DNA of 6,502 nucleotides from a bacterium UBA1790 (GCA_002314465.1 DCGA01000192.1:1-6502); one strand, 5' to 3'. Shown: positions 1 through 6,468, counted from the first letter of the stretch. Program-made: numbers and translations. Notes: a model not told the origin generated them from the sequence alone.

Positions 1-2015
1 GCACTCTCCTTCATCACATCACCCAAATTACCGGTGAGGGTGAGTTTCTCGCCCTTGCCCTTAGAAAGCGAAGACTCGATGAACAGGATTTCGCCACCCA
101 CTGCAGTCCACGCAAGACCAGTGACAACACCGGCAAACTCGTTTCCTTCATACAAGTCACGATTGAAGTTCTTGGGACCAAGGTATGTGGCAAGCATCTC
201 GGGTTTAACGGTCGAGGGGAATTCATCACCATAAGCCTTGAGGCGTGCTACCTTGCGAAGCACCTTGGCAATCTTCTTCTCAAGCTCGCGCACACCGCTC
301 TCGCGGGTGTAGGAATCGATAATCTGTGACACAGCCTGATTGCTGAACTTGACTTCTTTCTTATCGAAGCCATTCTGCTCGAGCTGCTTGGGAATGAGGT
401 GACGCTTTGCAATCTCCAGTTTCTCTTCCTGGATATAACCGCTAATCTCTATAACCTCCATACGGTCGAGTAGGGGCTGACTGATAGTTGACAGTGAATT
501 AGCAGTTGCAATGAACAACACCTTTGACAGGTCGTAGTCCACATCGATGTAGTTGTCGTGGAAACGGTCGTTCTGCTCAGGATCAAGCACCTCAAGAAGC
601 GCATTAGAGGGATCACCCTTATAATCCTTGCCCACTTTATCAATCTCATCGAGAACAATAACGGGATTAGAAGTGCCGCTCTTAATCATTGCGTCGATAA
701 TACGGCCGGGCATAGCTCCGATATAAGTGCGGCGATGACCGCGAATCTCGGCCTCGTCGTGAAGACCGCCGAGCGAGATGCGTGCATACTTGCGGTTAAG
801 TGCATCGGCTACCGAACGGCCAAGAGAGGTTTTACCAACTCCCGGAGGACCATAGAGGCAAATGATGGGAGCCTTGAGGTCGCCACGCAGTTTAAGCACT
901 GAGAGGTGTTCAAGAATGCGGTTCTTGACATCGTCGAGACCAAAATGGTCCTTATTGAGTTTCTTCTCAACCTTCTTTAGGTCGAAGTTATCGTCACTGT
1001 AAGTTCCCCAGGGAAGATTAAGGAAATTATCCAGGTAAGAATACTGCACAGCATAGTCGGGCGACTGGGGATTAAGGCGTTCCAATTTACGGAACTCCTT
1101 ATTGAAAGTCTCCTGTACGCTCTTCGTCCACTTCTTCTTAGAAGCCCGGCGCTCGAGTTCTTCAAAGTCGTCACCGCCTGCAGTACCCAGTTCTTCCTGA
1201 ATGGTGCGAATCTGCTGCTGCAAGAAGTGCTCACGCTGTTGCTGTGACAAGTCCTCGCGGGTGCGAGACTGAATATCGGCCTTAATTTCGGCCAACTGTG
1301 CCTCCTGACGCAAGTTAGAATAAAGCATATATCCACGCTTCTTCATGTTGCGTTCCTCAAGCATAGCCTGCTTCTTCTCGGGATCAAATTGAACGTTAGT
1401 TGCGAGGAAGTTGATGAGATAAAGTGAGTTATCAATGTTCTTCATCGCAAATGCCAATTCACGGCCATTCTCGCCCATGTTGGCAAGCATGTTGAATGTC
1501 ACCTCGGTAATTGACGAGATGAGCACCTTGAACTCGGTATCGCGTGCAGCAGGCTTCATTTCCTCGGTAAGCGACACACGCGCCTTGAGGTAGGGCACGG
1601 TCTCAACTATCTCGTTGAGTGCAATGCCTGTACGACCCTGAAGGATAACGTTGATGGCACCGTCGGGCATCTCAATTACCTTGATAATATCGGCAAGTGT
1701 GCCATATTTGTACAGGTCTTTTTGTCCTGGATCTTCTGTCTGTCGGTCAATTTGGCAGATAACACCAATACGGTTGTGGTGTTTTGAAGCCTCGCGAACA
1801 AGCTTGAGTGATTTTTCACGGCCTACAGCCACAGGCATAGTCATGCCCGGGAAGAGCACCATGTCGCGCAAGGCAAGTACGGGAACTACCATCATGCCGT
1901 TCTCGTCAACCTCGGGTGCATCGTCCTTAGATGTATGTATTTCAGTGATAATGGGCATCACATGTGCCGAAGCGCATTCACCCATTTCATTGTTGTCATC
2001 AAAAAATTTGTTCAT
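1..2015 (-). CDS. lon: ATP-dependent Lon protease, C-terminus cut by window edge
   Basis: Lon is a cytoplasmic homohexameric AAA+ serine protease (Ser-Lys dyad) that unfolds and degrades damaged and some regulatory proteins. About 671 residues are visible from the ATG at 2015-2013. Residues 1-42 form an acidic leader. The N-terminal substrate-binding (LAN) domain begins near residue 43 (VVPVLALRD, then LFPGM). A Gln/Glu-rich helical stretch lies near 260-276 (REHFLQQQ...EEL). The AAA+ module follows: Walker A GPPGVGKT at 389-396 (K395), Walker B with D456-E457 in VLDEID, and a sensor-2-like GVRELEKK segment. The protease domain has just begun (TGLAWTAVGGE, about 632-642) when the sequence ends in ...GDVMKES. 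The catalytic Ser and Lys therefore lie outside the window; this is an edge effect, not a truncation. Lon of this group usually has about 800 residues or slightly more. The start is 58 bases after the rlmH stop with no terminator between, so read-through from rlmH is likely. No clear Shine-Dalgarno sequence is present. Confidence 0.97.
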   Translation of the reverse strand, partial: MNKFFDDNNEMGECASAHVMPIITEIHTSKDDAPEVDENGMMVVPVLALRDMVLFPGMTMPVAVGREKSLKLVREASKHHNRIGVICQIDRQTEDPGQKDLYKYGTLADIIKVIEMPDGAINVILQGRTGIALNEIVETVPYLKARVSLTEEMKPAARDTEFKVLISSITEVTFNMLANMGENGRELAFAMKNIDNSLYLINFLATNVQFDPEKKQAMLEERNMKKRGYMLYSNLRQEAQLAEIKADIQSRTREDLSQQQREHFLQQQIRTIQEELGTAGGDDFEELERRASKKKWTKSVQETFNKEFRKLERLNPQSPDYAVQYSYLDNFLNLPWGTYSDDNFDLKKVEKKLNKDHFGLDDVKNRILEHLSVLKLRGDLKAPIICLYGPPGVGKTSLGRSVADALNRKYARISLGGLHDEAEIRGHRRTYIGAMPGRIIDAMIKSGTSNPVIVLDEIDKVGKDYKGDPSNALLEVLDPEQNDRFHDNYIDVDYDLSKVLFIATANSLSTISQPLLDRMEVIEISGYIQEEKLEIAKRHLIPKQLEQNGFDKKEVKFSNQAVSQIIDSYTRESGVRELEKKIAKVLRKVARLKAYGDEFPSTVKPEMLATYLGPKNFNRDLYEGNEFAGVVTGLAWTAVGGEILFIESSLSKGKGEKLTLTGNLGDVMKES

Positions 2016-2073
2016 CAAATATCGTTATTGTCAATTAATATACTAAAGGTATAGTGCAAAAACAATGCCACAC

Positions 2074-2547
2074 TCACTCGTGATGATAAGGTTCGTGATT
2101 GAGTATGGTACAAGCACGATACAGTTGCTCGGTAAAGATGAGTCTTATCATTTCGTGGGAGAACGTCATCTTGCTAAGCGACAGTTTGTCATTGGCACGC
2201 GAGTAAACATCGGGAGAGAACCCATAGGGACCGCCAACCACAAATACCACACGGCGCGCCCCACTTGACATACGCTTCTGGATATAACTTGAGAAATCCA
2301 TTGAGGTATATTCCTTACCATGCTCATCAAGCAATACGACATAGTCGCTGCTTTCGAGGCGTTGCAATATGCATGCACCCTCGGCCTGTTTCTGCTGTGC
2401 CTCGGTGAGTTTCTTAGTGTTCTTTATATCGGAGATATGCTGAATGTCAAACGAGATGTAATGAGACAGCCTTGACACATATTCGTCGATTCCCTGCTTG
2501 AGATAGCCGGTTGCAGTCTTTCCAACAACCATCAAGGTAAACTTCAT
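2074..2547 (-). CDS. rlmH: 23S rRNA (pseudouridine1915-N3)-methyltransferase RlmH
   Basis: RlmH uses S-adenosylmethionine to methylate N3 of pseudouridine 1915 in helix 69 of 23S rRNA, at the subunit interface of the assembled 70S ribosome. The 157-residue product is full length for the family (E. coli RlmH has 155). It is a minimal SPOUT protein with a C-terminal trefoil knot. Visible signatures are the start MKFTLMVVGK, LLDEHGKEYTS at about 72-82, the SAM-binding glycine loop FVVGGPYGF at 102-110, LSLSKMTFSHEMIRL at 122-136, EQLYRA at 140-145, and the C-terminal YHH at 154-156 that belongs to the active site in known RlmH proteins. Its ATG overlaps the stop of the upstream HAD gene in an ATGA, which suggests translational coupling. 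The lon gene follows 58 bases downstream. The identification is firm. Confidence 0.97.
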   Translation of the reverse strand: MKFTLMVVGKTATGYLKQGIDEYVSRLSHYISFDIQHISDIKNTKKLTEAQQKQAEGACILQRLESSDYVVLLDEHGKEYTSMDFSSYIQKRMSSGARRVVFVVGGPYGFSPDVYSRANDKLSLSKMTFSHEMIRLIFTEQLYRACTILNHEPYHHE

Positions 2548-3182
2548 AGTAACGCCTTTAACTTATTAAGTGTCAACCCCTCAAACGAATCGAGTACAAC
2601 ATTTGCATACTCAGTAACCACTTCTTTGGGATTGGTAGTGGGAAGTCCTATTACAGTGCCACCTGCAGCACGTGCCGCTTTAAGTCCCTTGATTGAATCT
2701 TCAAAGATGAGACAATCCTTTGGGTCGCAATCGATGAGTTTCGCACCAAGCAAGAAACACTCGGGGTCGGGTTTCGCCTTGCTCACGCTTTCACCGGTAA
2801 CGATTGCAGCAAAGTGTTCCTTGAAACCGGGATGCTGCTCATACACGGCGTTCATCTTATTCTGGTCGCTGCTGGTTACAATGCATGCAGGTATTCCCGC
2901 CGCATTAAGTTCGTTAATGAAGTCCTCAGCACCTGCGAAGTACTCATACTTCATGTCGCGTTGGAAATCATTGAGCATCTCGGTAACCAGTTGTCGGGTC
3001 TCTTCATCGGCATAATGGTCGTGCAGAATCTCAAAAAGGTTGGAACCTTTAATCACGCTTGAGAAATTAGGTATGTGAGTGGGGTAGCGCTCTTCAACGG
3101 CATCCCAGAAACGGGTATAAATGCCCTCTGTATCAAGAATCACTCCGTCTAAATCAAACAATACTCCTTTAAATTCAGTCAT
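2544..3182 (-). CDS. HAD-superfamily hydrolase (beta-phosphoglucomutase/phosphatase-like, subfamily IA)
   Basis: This 212-residue haloacid dehalogenase-fold enzyme probably acts on a small phosphorylated metabolite in the cytoplasm. All four HAD motifs are present: motif I DLDGVILD with nucleophile D10 and acid/base D12, motif II at TSS 103-105, motif III with a lysine in KAKPDP (K135/K137), and motif IV FEDS at 160-163 (E161, D162) for Mg2+ binding. Residues of about 17-85 form the helical C1 cap. DLDGVILDTE and the KPDP...FEDS spacing match the group containing beta-phosphoglucomutases and small sugar-phosphate phosphatases, but the substrate cannot be read from sequence. The open frame extends upstream to 3356. 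I chose the ATG at 3182 because the protein begins right before motif I there, as usual in the family, and because a -7 promoter element sits at 3212-3219. The stop overlaps the rlmH start by 4 bases, making it first in a likely HAD-rlmH-lon unit. Confidence 0.9.
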   Translation of the reverse strand: MTEFKGVLFDLDGVILDTEGIYTRFWDAVEERYPTHIPNFSSVIKGSNLFEILHDHYADEETRQLVTEMLNDFQRDMKYEYFAGAEDFINELNAAGIPACIVTSSDQNKMNAVYEQHPGFKEHFAAIVTGESVSKAKPDPECFLLGAKLIDCDPKDCLIFEDSIKGLKAARAAGGTVIGLPTTNPKEVVTEYANVVLDSFEGLTLNKLKALL

Positions 3183-3211
3183 CTTATATATTAGTAGTGT
3201 GAAAATCTTTG

Positions 3212-3219
3212 CAAAGTTA
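3212..3219 (-). promoter_or_regulatory. Predicted -7 element for the HAD-rlmH-lon unit
   Basis: Read on the minus strand this is TAACTTTG, an exact match to the Bacteroidota -7 consensus TAnnTTTG. It lies about 30 bases upstream of the HAD start codon, implying a leader of about 20-25 bases. No good TTTG/TTG -33 element stands at the usual 19-21 base distance; the region there is only T-rich. Confidence 0.6.
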
Positions 3220-3242
3220 CAACGAAAACCGCAAAAAATAAG

Positions 3243-3250
3243 TAATTTTG
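3243..3250 (+). promoter_or_regulatory. Predicted -7 element for the FAD-dependent dehydrogenase gene
   Basis: TAATTTTG is an exact match to TAnnTTTG. It lies 44 bases upstream of the ATG at 3295, so transcription should start near 3255-3258. The -33 position falls at about 3217-3224 and has only a weak match (TTAC). It overlaps the -7 region of the divergent HAD promoter. Confidence 0.55.
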
Positions 3251-3255
3251 TACTG

Positions 3256-3279
3256 AAAATGCAACGAGTTAAGCATTTT
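3256..3279 (+). repeat. Perfect inverted repeat in the leader of the FAD-dehydrogenase gene
   Basis: AAAATGC (3256-3262) and GCATTTT (3273-3279) are perfect 7-base arms around a 10-base spacer. The repeat begins about where transcription is expected to start and ends 15 bases before the ATG. It could be an operator for a dimeric regulator or a hairpin at the 5' end of the mRNA. The arms are AT-rich, so chance is a real alternative. Confidence 0.5.
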
Positions 3280-3294
3280 ACATACAATTGAATT

Positions 3295-4857
3295 ATGATT
3301 GAAGAACTACAAATAAGGGTTAACCCTCGCACAGCCCACACCCAAGACGGCATCATCCACTATCTTGCAAGCGAACGCGGCATGGCTGCATCGCGCATTA
3401 AGGGAGTGAGAGTGCTCAAACGCTCAATTGATGCCCGCCAACGCAACGTAATGGTAAACCTCACTGTGAGGGTATACCTCGACGAACCGATGAAGAACGA
3501 CTATCTCGTTGCTCCCATCGGGTACAAGAAAGTCGACGGTAAGCGCCAGGCAATCGTTGTGGGTGCCGGTCCCGGCGGACTCTTTGCCGCGTTGCGCCTC
3601 ATAGAACTGGGTATAAAGCCCATCGTCCTCGAGCGCGGTAAAAACGTAAAGGACCGCCGTGTGGATGTTGCACGCATTTCGCGTGAGGGCATCGTTGACC
3701 CCGACAGCAATTACAGCTTCGGAGAGGGTGGAGCAGGAGCATATAGCGACGGCAAACTCTATACCCGCAGCAAGAAGCGTGGATCGGTACAGCGCATCCT
3801 GGGCATCCTGCACCAGCACGGAGCCCTTGAGGATATCCTCGTCGATGCGCATCCACACATTGGCAGTGACAAGTTGCCCCGCATCATCGAGAACATGCGC
3901 AATACCATTATTGATTGCGGCGGAGAAGTGCATTTCCAAACCCGTGTAGACAATCTCATCATAAAGGACAACGAAGTAATAGGCGCCTCTACCGCTACAG
4001 GAGAGACATTTGACGGTCAGGTGATTCTCGCAACAGGCCATTCGGCTCGCGATGTGTACATGATGCTTGAGAACCTCAAGGTTGCCATTGAGCCTAAAGG
4101 CATAGCCGTGGGCGTACGCCTTGAGCACCCTCAGCACCTAATTGATCAAATCCAGTATCATTCGCCTGCTGGTCGCGGAGAGTATCTGCCTGCAGCCGAA
4201 TACAGTTTTGTGACTCAGGTCGACGGACGAGGAGTATACTCGTTCTGCATGTGCCCGGGTGGTGTAGTAGTTCCCGCGGCAAGCGCACCGGGCCAACTGG
4301 TGGTTAACGGCATGTCTCCCAGTCTGCGCAACACCTACTGGTCAAACTCGGGTATGGTGGTTGAAATCCACCCCGAAGACCTCCCCAAGAAATACCAAGG
4401 CGATGGCAACCTGATGATGATGCGATTCCAGGAAGACCTTGAGCACACGGCGTTTGAGCAAGCTGGCAATAGCCAAGTTGCCGGGGCGCAACGCATGAAG
4501 GACTTTGTCGACGGGAAGCCATCCAAGACCATTCCTCCATCATCATTCCCGGCCGGAGTGCAGCCTTCGCGTCTTGACCAATGGCTGCCACCGTTCATCG
4601 GCAACAGGCTGCGCAAAGGCTTCAAGCAGTTTGACCGCACACGTCACGGCTTCCTTACCAACGAAGCCATCGTAATAGGCGTAGAGACCCGCACATCATC
4701 ACCCGTGCGCATACCACGCGACAATGATAACTTGCAGCACCCCGTCATTAAGGGGCTTTATCCCTGCGGGGAGGGTGCAGGCTATGCAGGCGGAATTGTA
4801 TCGAGCGCCATCGACGGTGAGCGCTGCGCCGAGTGCCTTGCAGCATGCTTTGAGTAA
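3295..4857 (+). CDS. Uncharacterised FAD-dependent dehydrogenase (COG2509-type NAD(P)/FAD oxidoreductase)
   Basis: This 520-residue cytoplasmic flavoprotein belongs to a widespread family with no assigned reaction that I know of. Residues 1-85 form an N-terminal domain seen in this family before the nucleotide fold. The FAD-binding Rossmann motif is VVGAGPGGLFAAL at 88-100, with the ribose-binding acid E113 in VLERG. A Gly-rich SFGEGGAGAYSDGK segment follows at 141-154, then the second nucleotide-contact strand VILATGHSA at 243-251. FCMCPGG (317-323) carries a C318-x-C320 pair, SSPVRIPR (468-475) is a family-like segment, and the C-terminal LYPCGEGAGYAGG (488-500) closes the FAD site and holds C491. 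There is no signal peptide and no evident membrane segment. The gene stands alone: it diverges from the HAD-rlmH-lon unit and converges on rpsP, so context gives no hint of a substrate. The start follows an AT-rich leader without a Shine-Dalgarno sequence. Family assignment is strong; function is open. Confidence 0.93.
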   Translation: MIEELQIRVNPRTAHTQDGIIHYLASERGMAASRIKGVRVLKRSIDARQRNVMVNLTVRVYLDEPMKNDYLVAPIGYKKVDGKRQAIVVGAGPGGLFAALRLIELGIKPIVLERGKNVKDRRVDVARISREGIVDPDSNYSFGEGGAGAYSDGKLYTRSKKRGSVQRILGILHQHGALEDILVDAHPHIGSDKLPRIIENMRNTIIDCGGEVHFQTRVDNLIIKDNEVIGASTATGETFDGQVILATGHSARDVYMMLENLKVAIEPKGIAVGVRLEHPQHLIDQIQYHSPAGRGEYLPAAEYSFVTQVDGRGVYSFCMCPGGVVVPAASAPGQLVVNGMSPSLRNTYWSNSGMVVEIHPEDLPKKYQGDGNLMMMRFQEDLEHTAFEQAGNSQVAGAQRMKDFVDGKPSKTIPPSSFPAGVQPSRLDQWLPPFIGNRLRKGFKQFDRTRHGFLTNEAIVIGVETRTSSPVRIPRDNDNLQHPVIKGLYPCGEGAGYAGGIVSSAIDGERCAECLAACFE

Positions 4858-4883
4858 ATGCCTTAAGGTATACACATAAAAAA

Positions 4884-4911
4884 GCACCGATTCTCTTGCG
4901 AGAACCGGTGT
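4884..4911. terminator. Shared bidirectional intrinsic terminator between convergent genes
   Basis: The arms at 4885-4895 (CACCGATTCTC) and 4900-4910 (GAGAACCGGTG) pair over 11 positions with one A-C mismatch and a TTGC loop; a G-T pair at 4884/4911 extends the stem. On the minus strand the stem is followed by TTTTTT (4883-4878), a strong terminator for rpsP, and the A-C mismatch becomes a G-U pair in that RNA. On the plus strand the tail is the weaker TTTCATTTCT, serving the FAD-dehydrogenase gene. The hairpin lies about 27 bases from each stop codon. Confidence 0.85.
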
Positions 4912-4936
4912 TTCATTTCTTAGGTAGTAATGAGAA

Positions 4937-5494
4937 TTAAGCCTCAGCAGCTTCCTCTGCGGGAGCCTCTGCCTCGTTCTCAGCAGCTGCCTGAGCAGCA
5001 GCCTCAGCCTCAGCTGCAGCCTTAGCAGCAGCGATTTCGGCTTTCTTCTTAGCAACAGCCTCAGCCTTTGCCTCATTCTTCTTTACTTCTTCCTCAAGAG
5101 CCTGCTTAGCGTTAGCCTTCTTAGCCTCACGCTCAGCGTTCTTAACGTTCTCGAGCTTAGCATCCTTCTCAGCCTTCCAAGCGTTGAAACGACGCTCAGC
5201 CTCAGCCTGATCAAATGCACCCTTCTTTACACCGCCCTGGAGATGCTTCATCAGCATAACGCCTTCGCGAGAAAGAATGTTACGAACTGTGTCAGTAGGA
5301 ATAGCACCTACATTTACCCAGTAGAGAGCGCGCTCGAAATTTAAACTTATTGTAGCAGGATTAGTGTTAGGGTTATAAGAACCAATCCTTTCAATAAATC
5401 TACCATCTCGTGGTGCCCTGCTATCGGCGATGACAATGGGATAGAACGCGTAGTCCTTGTGACCGTGGCGCTGTAATCTAATTTTAGTTGCCAT
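4937..5494 (-). CDS. rpsP: 30S ribosomal protein S16 with long Ala/Glu/Lys-rich C-terminal extension
   Basis: S16 binds 16S rRNA in the body of the small subunit and helps early 30S assembly. The first 85-90 residues are the S16 core: [19 protein letters not shown], then [22 protein letters not shown] at about 21-42, and [19 protein letters not shown] at 56-74. The core would fill the whole protein in many bacteria (E. coli S16 has 82 residues), but this one has 185. Residues of about 92-158 are mixed Lys/Glu/Ala and look helical; residues 159-185 contain no Lys or Arg, 8 Glu and many Ala. Extended S16 proteins are usual in Bacteroidales, so I read the tail as genuine. The gene is bounded by a terminator upstream (of the tRNA) and one downstream, so it is probably transcribed alone; a near-match TACTTTTT at 5526-5519 could be its -7 element. 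The leader is AT-rich with no Shine-Dalgarno sequence. Confidence 0.97.
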   Translation of the reverse strand: MATKIRLQRHGHKDYAFYPIVIADSRAPRDGRFIERIGSYNPNTNPATISLNFERALYWVNVGAIPTDTVRNILSREGVMLMKHLQGGVKKGAFDQAEAERRFNAWKAEKDAKLENVKNAEREAKKANAKQALEEEVKKNEAKAEAVAKKKAEIAAAKAAAEAEAAAQAAAENEAEAPAEEAAEA

Positions 5495-5534
5495 TTTTGA
5501 TAATTAGTTTAAATTGTTAAAAAGTAAATTTCAT

Positions 5535-5561
5535 AAAAAAGGCGACCGCATTACGGTCACC
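5535..5561 (-). terminator. Intrinsic terminator of the tRNA-Gln transcript
   Basis: On the minus strand GGTGACCG (5561-5554) pairs with CGGTCGCC (5548-5541) across a TAATG loop, using one G-U wobble, and TTTTTT (5540-5535) follows at once. The wobble works only in minus-strand RNA (an A-C mismatch on the plus strand), which fixes the direction. It starts only 6 bases after the tRNA 3' end and separates the tRNA from rpsP. Confidence 0.85.
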
Positions 5562-5567
5562 TTCTTG

Positions 5568-5638
5568 TTGTCTTAAAAGGACTCGAACCTTTACTAACAG
5601 GACCAGAATCTGTCGTGCTACCATTACACCATAAGACA
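5568..5638 (-). tRNA. tRNA-Gln, anticodon CTG
   Basis: The 71-base minus-strand sequence folds as a cloverleaf. The acceptor TGTCTTA pairs fully with TAAGACA (discriminator A at 5568). The D stem is GTGT/GCAC with an AATGGTA loop. The anticodon arm is ACAGA-TTCTGGT-CCTGT, and the T arm is AAAGG-TTCGAGT-CCTTT. The seven-base anticodon loop has T33 and anticodon CTG at 5606-5604, reading CAG. The weak first pair U1-A72 is typical of tRNA-Gln. The variable loop is short (TAGT). The 31-39 pair is an A-C mismatch. CCA is not encoded (CAAG follows), so it must be added after transcription. Confidence 0.93.
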
Positions 5639-5655
5639 TTCCGTCAATTGCGTTG

Positions 5656-5685
5656 CAAAGGTACTGCTTTTTTTTGAACTGGCAA
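5656..5685 (-). promoter_or_regulatory. Predicted promoter of tRNA-Gln
   Basis: On the minus strand TTG (5685-5683), a 19-base spacer, and TACCTTTG (5663-5656) give a full Bacteroidota -33/-7 promoter. This is the best-formed promoter in the window. Transcription should start near 5650, about 12 bases before the mature tRNA 5' end. Confidence 0.8.
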
Positions 5686-5691
5686 TACATT

Positions 5692-5718
5692 TGCACGATT
5701 TTTTTCAAAAAAAGTGCA
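5692..5718. repeat. Inverted repeat with T7/A7 tracts between plsC and the tRNA promoter
   Basis: On the plus strand TGCAC (5692-5696), GA, T7 (5699-5705), C, A7 (5707-5713) and GTGCA (5714-5718) form a near-perfect hairpin with a two-base bulge, followed by T6 (5719-5724). The T tail would suit a terminator for plus-strand RNA, although no plus-strand gene lies just before it. On the minus strand, after the plsC stop, there is no T tail. Its position just upstream of the tRNA -33 element also fits a curved-DNA or UP-like role. Confidence 0.5.
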
Positions 5719-5733
5719 TTTTTTCGCTTGAAA

Positions 5734-6468
5734 TCACTCTTTGTCTCTCTCCTCGGCGGGCAACGACGATTGGATGACCTTACGGCACTCAACGCTCACA
5801 CGTTCGATGTCGTGTCCGTCTTCACCCGGTTCGATGGGGTCGTGTACTGTAATCGTGATGGTGCCCGGGGTAACATTGAAAGTGCTGCGAGGCATCACCT
5901 TGTAGGCCCCGTCGATTGTTACAGGAACAAGAGGTAAACCAAACTCTACAGCCAACTTGAATGCGCCCGACTTGAAAGGCCCCATCTTGCCGGTCTCGGT
6001 GCGACGTCCCTCGGGGAATATCACAACCGAAACACCACCCTGGAGTTTCTTCTTGGCGTCGGCAATAGTAGCCTTAACTCCCGCAGCAGTCTTAGTGTCG
6101 ACGAGAATGTGTCCCATCGCACGACACGACCAGCCAACGAAAGGTATATTAGTGAGTGCCTTGCGCATCATCCATTTATATTCATATCCCAGGAAACCAT
6201 AAGTCGCAAAGATGTCATAAGCACTCTGGTGGTTGGCAACAAATACATAAGACGCATCCTTTTTCACATTAGGGGAACGCTTAACCACCACTTTTACCAT
6301 CATTAATGTGCACCAAGTCCATCCCCAAGCCACACCCATGCAATGGCACACCTTGTTAATTCCAAGGAGTCCAAACACGACTGTAATCAATGAGAAAAAT
6401 ACCGAAGCGACCAACACAATAGGGGTCGCAATGCACCACTGGTATATACGATACAAGAATAATTTCAT
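5734..6468 (-). CDS. plsC: 1-acyl-sn-glycerol-3-phosphate acyltransferase (lysophosphatidate acyltransferase, PlsC family)
   Basis: PlsC-family enzymes acylate the 2-position of lysophosphatidate to form phosphatidate, the precursor of membrane phospholipids, at the inner face of the cytoplasmic membrane. The 244-residue protein has a usual family length. Residues of about 11-37 form a hydrophobic membrane helix, and 46-62 are a second hydrophobic stretch. The catalytic HX4D motif is NHQSAYD, with H80 and D85. The substrate-binding block is FPEGRR at 151-156 (E153, G154, R155), and a motif IV-like LPLVPVTIDG lies at 178-187. Bacteroidota often carry several paralogues of this fold, including ones for ornithine or glycine lipids, so the exact acyl acceptor is inferred. 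The start at 6468 has a purine-rich AAAGGA about 13 bases upstream, rather far for a Shine-Dalgarno sequence, and a -7 element at 6494-6501. The next gene on this strand is tRNA-Gln, with its own promoter. Confidence 0.93.
   Translation of the reverse strand: MKLFLYRIYQWCIATPIVLVASVFFSLITVVFGLLGINKVCHCMGVAWGWTWCTLMMVKVVVKRSPNVKKDASYVFVANHQSAYDIFATYGFLGYEYKWMMRKALTNIPFVGWSCRAMGHILVDTKTAAGVKATIADAKKKLQGGVSVVIFPEGRRTETGKMGPFKSGAFKLAVEFGLPLVPVTIDGAYKVMPRSTFNVTPGTITITVHDPIEPGEDGHDIERVSVECRKVIQSSLPAEERDKE

Noticed and set aside
1..2015. Lon as a truncated or proteolytically dead pseudogene
   Set aside because: The frame is intact to the last base and stops only at the window edge; the missing catalytic Ser-Lys lies beyond it.
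1651..2046. 131-residue plus-strand frame opposite the lon start
   Set aside because: It is antisense to the conserved Lon N-terminal domain, with no recognisable domain or promoter. It is a shadow frame.
2044..2051. TACCTTTA on the minus strand upstream of lon as a -7 element
   Set aside because: It differs from TAnnTTTG at the last base and has no TTG at 19-21 bases upstream. A lon-specific promoter is possible but not supported.
3183..3356. Extended N-terminus of the HAD protein, 58 extra residues
   Set aside because: It would cross the divergent promoter region and part of the opposite gene, has no HAD-like sequence, and the ATG at 3182 lies right before motif I.
3424..4137. 237-residue open frame antisense to the FAD-dehydrogenase gene
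   Set aside because: It lies wholly within a well-recognised gene and has no family-like motifs. It is a shadow frame.
4699..5076. 125-residue frame rich in Leu and Arg opposite the end of the FAD gene and overlapping rpsP
   Set aside because: It is the frame-shifted reading of the low-complexity S16 tail codons; it spans the terminator hairpin and has no independent support.
5519..5526. TACTTTTT on the minus strand as the rpsP -7 element
   Set aside because: It is a one-base mismatch in a T-rich leader without a -33 partner. It is mentioned under rpsP but not listed as a promoter.
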